Shown: positions 1 to 4,972 of the stretch, piece by piece
Numbering within the stretch: position 1 is the first letter of the stretch
Layout of the letters: the number at the start of each line of letters is the position of its first letter
Assembly (NCBI GenBank): GCA_017936025.1
Contig: JAGBGL010000111.1
Span: 1 to 5,653 of the forward strand
DNA: 5,653 bases
Origin: Bacillota bacterium
Lineage (GTDB): Bacteria > Bacillota > Clostridia > Peptostreptococcales > Anaerovoracaceae
Direction of reading: 5' to 3'
Position numbers and translations under genes: made by a program
Notes under the pieces: model-generated
Databases searched by the model: none
Seen by the model: the letters and a program-made list of their open reading frames with translations, nothing else
Told to the model about the DNA's origin: nothing

Positions 1-217
1 CTGAATCGATATCTGCTTCCATAACCCCCAGTCTCACCCTGTCTGCCAGTTTTTTTGCCAGTGCCAGCAGAGTACTGGTTTTTCCGGATCCCGGGGACGA
101 CATCAGATTCAAAAGAAAAGTCTTTTCCTTTTTGAGCTGCGTGCGCAGTCTGTCCGCATCCTGATTATTGTCAGCAAAAATGCTTTCTTTCACTTCTATA
201 ATTTTAATGTTATTCAT
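1..217 (-). CDS. hypB: HypB, hydrogenase/nickel-insertion GTPase (N-terminal part only)
   Basis: HypB is a SIMIBI-class GTPase that, with HypA, delivers nickel to [NiFe]-hydrogenase (in some bacteria also to urease) in the cytoplasm. Only the first 72 codons are inside the window; the gene continues past the left edge. The translation begins MNNIKIIEVKESIF and reaches the P-loop SSPGSGKT at residues 40-47, the form of Walker A usual in HypB, followed by a helix and then MEADID near residues 68-73, matching the family's (V/I)EGD-type strand. The N-terminus has neither the CxxCGC nickel motif of E. coli HypB nor a His-rich stretch. The ATG lies inside the last codons of the preceding iron-sulfur gene (8-nt overlap, 210-217) with only a weak GGA about 9 nt upstream, so translation is probably coupled. 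Identification is firm; the target enzyme is not visible. Confidence 0.92.
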   Translation of the reverse strand, partial: MNNIKIIEVKESIFADNNQDADRLRTQLKKEKTFLLNLMSSPGSGKTSTLLALAKKLADRVRLGVMEADIDS

Positions 218-1247
218 TATCTTTATTCCAAAGTTTGATATCCAGATTATAATCCTTCAGGAAGTATTCGTGCAGATCTTTTCTCATAGGCATAGTCTGC
301 TTGATCTTGATAATACCTTTATCACATTTTGTCTTGCAGATACCGCATCCTACGCAGATTTCCTGATTGATTCTTACCTTGCCGTCAGTTTCATCAAACG
401 TTATCGCTTCTACAGGACAGCCGTTGACATCCGGGCTGCATTTGCGGCAGCCGTTGCACATAGTTCTGTCCGGAACCGCAGTCCATCCGGACGGATGGAA
501 AATGCGTCTGTCTTCGGGCATAGCTTCGCGAGCCAGTCTCAGAGCGATACAGCAGCAAGGACAGCAGAAGCAGACTTCCATAAACTTATCCAGTTCGTCG
601 TTTCTCACGCCCCACAGTATCTGCTCGACCTCGATCCATACAGCCTGTCCCATCAGACCGTATTCTGCGGCCTTATCAACACGTGCACATGCCTCTTCGT
701 ATGTCAGTTCTTCCGCAAGTCCGTGTTTTACGACTGTTTTTGCACCTTCTCCAAAGAAAAGACATGCAATATCACGCGGATAATCTTCACATTCATTAGC
801 GTTTCTGCATAGACATGTTTTCATTCCCGCAACATAATCTATACTTTTGATTGCTTCCTTGATCAGATCCATAGGAACAACGACCTTCTCCGATTCGTCT
901 GTGATATCTACATCCAGCGGCATCACGACCGTAGAAGTATGGCTTTCCATAGGCGGATCCAGCATGATCCCTCTTCTGTAGATTTTTCTTCTCAGACCGC
1001 CTTTTTTCATCCATGGAGCAAACTTTATAAACATCTTGTAAAGTTTATATGTGAATTCCCAGTGGCCGTCTTTTACACTCACTTTTTCTTTGAAGGCGTT
1101 CCATATCCCCAGTCCATTAGGTTTATTCTTATATGGCGTGAACCCGTTTTCTTTTCTGTCCAGACGTTCCTGATCCAAATACAGAACATTACCGCGTTCA
1201 TCGATATTACTTGCCTGTTTTTTTATTGTTTCTAAATCGTTTGTCAT
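210..1247 (-). CDS. Cysteine-rich 4Fe-4S dicluster protein between hypA and hypB
   Basis: A 345-residue, probably soluble iron-sulfur protein. The C-terminal third carries two ferredoxin-type [4Fe-4S] motifs: C264-x2-C267-x2-C270-x6-C277-P (the last gap is 6 rather than the usual 3) and C298-x2-C301-x2-C304-x3-C308, followed by Asp rather than Pro. Upstream are a second cysteine group, C145-x-C147-R, C153 and C162, and the run CFCCPCCC at 226-233 with six cysteines in eight residues. Residues 1-100 have no cysteine, are rich in Lys and Arg, and contain no clear membrane helix. From general knowledge, similar CxCR...CCxCCC-plus-ferredoxin proteins occur in anaerobes as uncharacterised 4Fe-4S binding proteins. 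The place between hypA (14-nt gap) and hypB (8-nt overlap) suggests a part in nickel-enzyme maturation or electron transfer to it. The ATG has AAAGGA about 10 nt upstream, overlapping the hypA stop. Exact function is not known. Confidence 0.85.
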   Translation of the reverse strand: MTNDLETIKKQASNIDERGNVLYLDQERLDRKENGFTPYKNKPNGLGIWNAFKEKVSVKDGHWEFTYKLYKMFIKFAPWMKKGGLRRKIYRRGIMLDPPMESHTSTVVMPLDVDITDESEKVVVPMDLIKEAIKSIDYVAGMKTCLCRNANECEDYPRDIACLFFGEGAKTVVKHGLAEELTYEEACARVDKAAEYGLMGQAVWIEVEQILWGVRNDELDKFMEVCFCCPCCCIALRLAREAMPEDRRIFHPSGWTAVPDRTMCNGCRKCSPDVNGCPVEAITFDETDGKVRINQEICVGCGICKTKCDKGIIKIKQTMPMRKDLHEYFLKDYNLDIKLWNKDNE

Positions 1248-1261
1248 TAATATATATCCTT

Positions 1262-1510
1262 TTACTTTTTATATCCGATATCTTTTATGGACATACCTTT
1301 ACCCTCTGCCATGACTATCCTGAGTTCTGCCTCCTGCATATGGGGCTGTTTTTCAATTGCTATCGGAAACAGCTTTTCAAGAAAGGCAGGAACACATCCT
1401 GATGCTTTTCCCACTTCCAGAGTGATATGTTCTATCTTTTCTATTCGGTTTTCCTTTGCTATGCGGTCCACAGTTCTGACCACATGATTTAGAATTCCAA
1501 GTTCATGCAT
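1262..1510 (-). CDS. hypA: HypA-like nickel metallochaperone lacking the zinc-ribbon domain
   Basis: HypA hands nickel to HypB during [NiFe]-hydrogenase maturation. The 82-residue product starts MHELGIL, the universal HypA N-terminus whose Met1-His2-Glu3 binds nickel, and continues with the family's first domain (LEVGKASGCVPAFLEKLF near 31-48). Typical HypA has about 113-118 residues with a zinc site made from two CxxC pairs. Here the chain passes from the AELRI strand directly to EGKGMSIKDIGYKK, which resembles the last beta strand of normal HypA (E. coli ends ...GLQIRRIEIDQE). The zinc domain therefore seems precisely missing; the only cysteine is C39. I chose ATG 1510 because it gives the N-terminal MHE and lies 11 nt from AAGGAG (1522-1527); the upstream GTG at 1519 is only 2 nt from that site. 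First gene of the operon, divergent from the TetR gene. Confidence 0.85.
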   Translation of the reverse strand: MHELGILNHVVRTVDRIAKENRIEKIEHITLEVGKASGCVPAFLEKLFPIAIEKQPHMQEAELRIVMAEGKGMSIKDIGYKK

Positions 1511-1521
1511 AAGACACACTT

Positions 1522-1527
1522 CTCCTT
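1522..1527 (-). promoter_or_regulatory. Ribosome-binding site of hypA (decides the start)
   Basis: AAGGAG on the minus strand. It is 11 nt from ATG 1510 but only 2 nt from an in-frame GTG at 1519, which supports the shorter protein beginning MHEL. Confidence 0.65.
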
Positions 1528-1542
1528 ATTATATAAATATAT

Positions 1543-1561
1543 CATTTAAACATAGTAAATG
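1543..1561. repeat. Short inverted repeat over the hypA -10 region
   Basis: CATTTA (1543-1548) and TAAATG (1556-1561) are exact reverse complements separated by 7 nt and flank the predicted hypA -10 box. It could be a secondary operator, but six AT-rich base pairs can occur by chance in such a region. Confidence 0.3.
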
Positions 1562-1580
1562 TCGTGAAACAAAATGGACA
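1552..1580 (-). promoter_or_regulatory. Predicted promoter of the hypA operon
   Basis: On the minus strand, TACTAT (1552-1557) matches the -10 consensus at five of six positions. A weak -35, TGTCCA (1575-1580, three of six), lies 17 nt upstream inside the palindrome. The start of transcription would be near 1545, leaving a leader of about 35 nt. A weak -35 within an operator fits a regulated promoter. This is a motif match only. Confidence 0.45.
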
Positions 1581-1590
1581 TTTTGTTTCA
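1565..1590. promoter_or_regulatory. Perfect 12-2-12 palindrome, probable TetR-family operator
   Basis: TGAAACAAAATG (1565-1576) and CATTTTGTTTCA (1579-1590) are exact reverse complements with a 2-nt centre, GA. The 26-bp site sits in the gap between hypA and the divergent TetR-type gene. Its middle forms the -35 box of the tetR promoter (TGGACA) and, read on the other strand, a weak -35 for hypA. TetR-family repressors typically bind such palindromes next to their own gene, so autoregulation and co-control of hypA are inferred. There is no U-tract right after it and it precedes the predicted transcript starts, so a terminator is unlikely. Confidence 0.8.
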
Positions 1591-1604
1591 TTTTGATGTA
1601 TAAT
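1575..1604 (+). promoter_or_regulatory. Predicted promoter of the TetR-family gene
   Basis: TGGACA (1575-1580, five of six to TTGACA), an 18-nt spacer and a perfect TATAAT (1599-1604) form a sigma-A-type promoter. Transcription would start near 1611, about 25 nt before the ATG at 1636. The -35 lies in the centre of the palindrome, so a bound repressor would block it. Confidence 0.7.
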
Positions 1605-1625
1605 TACTCTATATATTTGCTCAAT

Positions 1626-1630
1626 GGAGG
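1626..1630 (+). promoter_or_regulatory. Ribosome-binding site of the TetR-family gene (decides the start)
   Basis: GGAGG at 1626-1630 is 5 nt from ATG 1636. An upstream in-frame ATG at 1624 overlaps this site and so cannot use it, which favours 1636. Confidence 0.7.
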
Positions 1631-1635
1631 TGCTT

Positions 1636-2178
1636 ATGGTAAGCAAAACTTATCATGCAATCATTGATGGGTTCAACAGACTGATTAAGGATATTGACTT
1701 TCACAAAATATCCGTCGATATGATTATGAAAAAGGCCGGTGTTAGCCGTTCGACTTTCTACCGGTATTTTAAAGACAAATATGAAGTAATGAATGCAAAT
1801 TTCAAGAATCTGCTCGACTATTATTCAGACCCTGCTATCAGCAGCAATTACCGGGATCTGTGCTTTCATCTGTTCCAGTTTGCCCGTGATAATCCAAAGC
1901 TCATGAGAAAAGCAATGGCTTCGACAGGTTTTAATTCTTTGCAGAATTACATCTACGAATCTTCTTATCAGACAGCACTTGAGATCACCAGAGCAAACCG
2001 CAACGGCGAAGGATTCACTCCTGTTGAGGAACTTCAGGTAGATATATTCTGTAATGGTATCTGTGCAGTTTATAATAAGATTCTTGATGAAAAATATGAT
2101 ATCGACCCTGCCGATGCTGCCGATGCACTTTATGAAATGATGCCTGAATCACTGAAACATTACTGGTGGAAGCAATAA
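1636..2178 (+). CDS. TetR/AcrR-family transcriptional regulator
   Basis: A 180-residue DNA-binding regulator. Residues about 24-49 carry the TetR-type helix-turn-helix, with the hallmark AGVSRSTFYRYFKDKYE (34-50) including the conserved F-Y-x-x-F. The C-terminal part (about 55-180) is helical and would form the ligand and dimer domain; it is too divergent to name a ligand. Length fits the family (about 180-220). The start at 1636 is set by GGAGG 5 nt upstream. The gene is divergent from the hypA operon across a gap holding a perfect palindrome over both predicted promoters, so it is probably autoregulated and controls hypA-FeS-hypB. That is inferred from position. A role on the converging transporter gene is also possible. 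Nothing suggests truncation. Confidence 0.88.
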   Translation: MVSKTYHAIIDGFNRLIKDIDFHKISVDMIMKKAGVSRSTFYRYFKDKYEVMNANFKNLLDYYSDPAISSNYRDLCFHLFQFARDNPKLMRKAMASTGFNSLQNYIYESSYQTALEITRANRNGEGFTPVEELQVDIFCNGICAVYNKILDEKYDIDPADAADALYEMMPESLKHYWWKQ

Positions 2179-2189
2179 TTCATAACACA

Positions 2190-2225
2190 AAAAACTCCGG
2201 ACACCTTACGGTTACCGGAGTTTTT
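2190..2225. terminator. Bidirectional rho-independent terminator
   Basis: CTCCGG (2195-2200) pairs with CCGGAG (2215-2220), extended by A2190-2194 against T2221-2225, with a 14-nt loop. It begins 11 nt after the TetR stop and has an A-tract on one side and a T-tract on the other. It can therefore end tetR on the plus strand and the converging transporter gene (stop at 2261) on the minus strand. Confidence 0.88.
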
Positions 2226-2260
2226 ATATTGTATAAGTTTAGTGACAGCACATGCTATAA

Positions 2261-3604
2261 CTATTTCCAAGGGAAAGTGATCATTCCGTAGATATAAATC
2301 ACTATGATTGCAACTGGTACTACAATAGTAAAGATCGGTTTCATCCAGTTCTTCACTTTCATACCCTTACCAGTGTTGGCTTCTGCGATGAAGTTATCCC
2401 ATCCCCAGCCGTAACGCTTGCTGCATACGAACAGAGCGAAGATCAGGGAGCCCAGAGGCAGCAGGTTAAAGCTTACGATGAAGTCCCAGAAGTCCAGCCA
2501 TGCAGTTCCTTCTGCAAATGGTACGAATCCGCTGAACACACTGTAGCCTAATGCAGTAGTACAGGATAATGCCAGAATAACGATACAGCATACAACGCAG
2601 CCTTTTTTACGTTCCCATCCAGTCAGTTCTCTTACCATAGCCAGGATGTTCTCACATACTGCCAGAACAGTAGAGAATGCTGCGAATACCATGAACAGGA
2701 AGAATATAGTTCCCCAGATACGGCCGCCCGCCATATTGTTGAACACTGTAGCCATTGTATCGAACAGCAGGGATGGTCCTGCGTTTACTTCCACTCCATA
2801 TGTAGTACATGCAGGGAAAATAATCAGACCTGCCATGATAGCTACGAAGAAGTCCAGACAGATAACATTTACGGATTCTCCCATCAGAGATCTGTTCTTA
2901 TCTATATAGCTTCCGAATATAGCCATCGAACCGATACCCAGAGACAGTGTGAAGAATGCCTGATTCATAGCTGCTACTACTACTGTTCCGTTGATTGCGG
3001 AGAAGTCAGGCAGCAGGTAGAATTTCAGTCCTTCTGCAGCTCCGTCCATCATAAAGCTGTTTACAGCCAGCACTACCATCAGCAGCAGCAGTACTACCAT
3101 CATGTATTTTGTGATACGTTCCAGACCGCCCTGCAGCTTGAAACTGAGTACGAAGAATGCCAGAATAACTACAATTGCCATGAAAATCACATTTATGCTT
3201 GGTGTTGTGATCATCGGTACGAATCCCAGTTCTGTTGTTTTTCCAGTAAGGAACATCCAGAAGTAATACAGGATCCAGCCTGCAACTGTTGTATAGAAGG
3301 ACATCAGAGCAACGTTGCCCAGTAATGCGAATCCGCCGTAAACATGCCATTTCTGTCCTTTCTTTTCCAGTTTGCCCAACATACGCACCGGGCTGGCCTG
3401 AGCCGCACGTCCCAGTGAGAATTCCATTGTCAGTACCGGTAATCCCAGAAGCAGCAGACAGAGAATGTATACCAGTACGAAGCTGCCGCCGCCATACTGA
3501 CCTGCCATCCAAGGGAATTTCCACACGTTACCGCAGCCGATGGCACAGCCTGCAGATAACAGGATAAATCCTAATCGTGATCCTAATCTTTCACGTTCTT
3601 GCAC
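2261..3604 (-). CDS. Sodium-coupled amino-acid symporter, NSS (SNF) family
   Basis: A 447-residue membrane protein that would import an amino acid with sodium. TM1 carries the family signature GCAIGCGNVWKFPW (19-32): A21 and N26 align with sodium-site residues A22 and N27 of LeuT, and K29 replaces the usual gating Arg. TM6 has FFTLSLGIGSM (217-227), with T219 at the LeuT T254 position. S311-T312 in TM8 match the second sodium site. D251 in TM7 may stand in for the chloride-site acid. Eleven hydrophobic segments can be counted (about 10-32, 41-63, 88-118, 135-156, 164-184, 206-232, 244-268, 293-323, 336-357, 371-395, 423-443), matching the 11-helix bacterial subgroup (MhsT, TnaT type; about 450 residues). 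Substrate is not determined; aromatic or other hydrophobic amino acids are common in this subgroup. The start is GTG with GAGGA 7 nt upstream. It appears to be a single-gene transcript between two terminators. Confidence 0.93.
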   Translation of the reverse strand: MQERERLGSRLGFILLSAGCAIGCGNVWKFPWMAGQYGGGSFVLVYILCLLLLGLPVLTMEFSLGRAAQASPVRMLGKLEKKGQKWHVYGGFALLGNVALMSFYTTVAGWILYYFWMFLTGKTTELGFVPMITTPSINVIFMAIVVILAFFVLSFKLQGGLERITKYMMVVLLLLMVVLAVNSFMMDGAAEGLKFYLLPDFSAINGTVVVAAMNQAFFTLSLGIGSMAIFGSYIDKNRSLMGESVNVICLDFFVAIMAGLIIFPACTTYGVEVNAGPSLLFDTMATVFNNMAGGRIWGTIFFLFMVFAAFSTVLAVCENILAMVRELTGWERKKGCVVCCIVILALSCTTALGYSVFSGFVPFAEGTAWLDFWDFIVSFNLLPLGSLIFALFVCSKRYGWGWDNFIAEANTGKGMKVKNWMKPIFTIVVPVAIIVIYIYGMITFPWK

Positions 3605-3675
3605 AATAATTTCCTCTCTTTCAAATAAAAATAAAATATTTCATGATGCCGCTTTTCGAAACTGCAACATCGTGC

Positions 3676-3693
3676 ACAATTATATCAAATTGT
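3676..3693. promoter_or_regulatory. Operator-like inverted repeat over the symporter -10 box
   Basis: ACAATT (3676-3681) and AATTGT (3688-3693) are exact reverse complements with a 6-nt spacer. They straddle the -10 box of the predicted symporter promoter, and the match extends imperfectly outward. A repressor site is possible. It does not resemble the palindrome at 1565-1590, so it is probably not bound by the same regulator. Confidence 0.35.
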
Positions 3694-3707
3694 CACATAT
3701 TATGCAA
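3679..3707 (-). promoter_or_regulatory. Predicted promoter of the NSS symporter gene
   Basis: On the minus strand, TATAAT (3679-3684) is a perfect -10 box, with TTGCAT (3702-3707) as a partial -35 at a spacing of 17 nt. Transcription would begin near 3672, giving a leader of about 67 nt before the GTG at 3604. No riboswitch fold is recognised in that leader. Confidence 0.55.
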
Positions 3708-3736
3708 CAATAACATAAATATGCAGAAAATTTTAG

Positions 3737-3773
3737 TAATAAATAATAAAACTCCGCATATGAATACGGAGTT
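3737..3773 (-). terminator. Rho-independent terminator of the VUT-SDR-LOG operon
   Basis: On the minus strand, AACTCCG (3767-3773) pairs with CGGAGTT (3750-3756) around a 10-nt loop. It is followed by a T-rich tail (TTTTATTATTTATTA-like, 3737-3751) and starts 7 nt beyond the LOG gene stop. It ends the operon and isolates it from the symporter promoter about 30-45 nt downstream. Confidence 0.82.
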
Positions 3774-3780
3774 CAGTATA

Positions 3781-4314
3781 TTACTCTTCTATTTTTTTTA
3801 GCAATTCTTCCGGATCATCAGAAACAGCAAACAATTCCAGACAATCAGCTGACATAAATCCTTTTTCTACAGTACAGTTCAGCATATGGATCAGTTCATT
3901 ATAATATCCGCCTGTGTTGAGGATTCCTATCGGTTTGTCATGACGTCCCAACTGCTTTAATGTGTATATCTCAAAAAATTCTTCCATAGTTCCGATACCG
4001 CCGGGAGTCATAATGAAAGCATCTGCTCTTTTCTCCATCAAGTCCTTTCTTTCCCTCATTGTCTCGGTAAAGATGAATTCAGTAAACTTTTCTACCAGTA
4101 TTCCCGGTTTGTCAAAAAATCTCGGAGCAATACCGATAATACTTCCGGCGCACTCTTCCATACCGCGTGCCACAGCTCCCATAAGTCCCGTCTGACCTCC
4201 GCCGAATACCAGCACATGTCCTTTTTCAGCCATTATCCGTCCCAGGGATTCACCTGCTTCTATATACTGTCTATCGATGTCATTGCTGCTGGCGCCAAAC
4301 ACACAAATATTCAT
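3781..4314 (-). CDS. LOG-family nucleotide 5'-monophosphate phosphoribohydrolase
   Basis: A 177-residue cytosolic Rossmann-fold protein of the LOG family (TIGR00730 type). Characterised members cleave the N-glycosidic bond of nucleoside 5'-monophosphates (AMP, CMP or cytokinin nucleotides) to give a free base and ribose 5-phosphate. Seen in the sequence are the N-terminal CVFGASS (4-10), the GGGQTGLMG loop (38-46), MRERKDLM (86-93) and the hallmark PGGIGTMEE (104-112), whose glutamates are catalytic in the family. Length is normal for the short bacterial form (about 180-190). I start at ATG 4314, 7 nt from AAGGAG (4322-4327); the adjacent ATG at 4317 is only 4 nt away, and the in-frame ATG at 4335 would precede that site and overlap the SDR gene. 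The ribosome-binding site touches the SDR stop, with 4 nt between the genes. Last gene of the operon. Substrate here is not known. Confidence 0.92.
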   Translation of the reverse strand: MNICVFGASSNDIDRQYIEAGESLGRIMAEKGHVLVFGGGQTGLMGAVARGMEECAGSIIGIAPRFFDKPGILVEKFTEFIFTETMRERKDLMEKRADAFIMTPGGIGTMEEFFEIYTLKQLGRHDKPIGILNTGGYYNELIHMLNCTVEKGFMSADCLELFAVSDDPEELLKKIEE

Positions 4315-4318
4315 CATA

Positions 4319-4972
4319 TTACTCCTTCCACACAAAGTTATAGTTTATGGACTCGCCCCCGTCGACAAGTATATTCTGTCCCGTACAGAATGTATTTGTG
4401 ACCGTCAGGAAATATGCCCACTCTGCGATTTCTTCAGGCGTCGCCCATTTTTTCAGAGGCGTTTCATCCATTATTTCCGCCCACAGCTGAGGATCACTCA
4501 TTACACACTCATTGAGCGGCGTCAGTACACCTCCAGGATCGAGACTGTTGCATGTCGCACCGTATGCAGCCACACGAAGAGCCACATTTTTCGTATACGC
4601 CAGCAGGCCTGCCTTGCTTGCACAGTATTCCGGGAATTCAGCCCCGGTATGTGCACTGGCTGATCCGATATGCAGAATAGATCTGATTTCTGTCTGAATA
4701 CCGTATTTTTCTGTTATATGTATAGCTGCTTTAAGGTTCACATCTATGTCATTTTCGTTCTGCGTTCCTGCGTTATTGATCAGGATATTAACGCCATCAG
4801 CCACCGGCAGATTTTCATAATCACATACATCGCATACATAATGTGCATAGTTTTCATGCCGGATGCCTGCTTCCTGGCGGTCTATCCCGATTACCTCATG
4901 GGCTTCCGCCAGAAATTTTTCCGCGATCGCTTTTCCTATTCCCTGTGAAGAACCTGTTATTAAAATCTTCAT
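4319..4972 (-). CDS. Short-chain dehydrogenase/reductase (SDR family)
   Basis: A 217-residue classical SDR, an NAD(P)-dependent oxidoreductase of the cytoplasm. Visible motifs are the nucleotide-binding TGSSQGIG (6-13), acidic D31 at the end of the second strand (hinting at NAD(H), though R32 follows), D48 in CDV, NNAG (66-69), N79, Ser104 and the catalytic Y116-CAS-K120, then DPGGVLTP (145-152). It is somewhat shorter than the usual ~250 residues, mainly in the middle between strands, but all catalytic residues are present, so it is likely active. The C-terminal DGGESINYNF is typical. The ATG shares one base with the stop of the VUT transporter gene (TAATG) and has a strong AAGGAGG 9 nt upstream, so expression is coupled. 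Substrate cannot be read from sequence. The place between transporter and LOG hydrolase suggests work on the imported compound, which is inference only. Confidence 0.92.
   Translation of the reverse strand: MKILITGSSQGIGKAIAEKFLAEAHEVIGIDRQEAGIRHENYAHYVCDVCDYENLPVADGVNILINNAGTQNENDIDVNLKAAIHITEKYGIQTEIRSILHIGSASAHTGAEFPEYCASKAGLLAYTKNVALRVAAYGATCNSLDPGGVLTPLNECVMSDPQLWAEIMDETPLKKWATPEEIAEWAYFLTVTNTFCTGQNILVDGGESINYNFVWKE

Noticed and set aside
168..812. A 214-residue open frame on the plus strand
   Set aside because: It lies antisense to the hypB start and the Fe-S gene, has no family motif and no ribosome-binding site, and its composition is that of a shadow frame.
1511..1519. Upstream GTG start for hypA giving MCLMHEL
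   Set aside because: It is 2 nt from AAGGAG, too close, and would bury the MHE motif that must be N-terminal to bind nickel.
1528..1533. TATAAT on the minus strand just before the hypA ribosome-binding site
   Set aside because: As a -10 box it would start transcription inside or after the ribosome-binding site, so it was not used.
1565..1590. Palindrome considered as a rho-independent terminator
   Set aside because: It is AT-rich, lies upstream of both predicted transcript starts rather than after a gene, and fits an operator better.
3080..3091. Short CAG/AGC run inside the symporter gene
   Set aside because: It simply encodes the LLLL part of a membrane helix (about 172-175), not a meaningful tandem repeat.
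3006..3524. A 172-residue open frame on the minus strand
   Set aside because: It overlaps the NSS symporter in another frame. The symporter has strong family motifs throughout, and this frame shows none.
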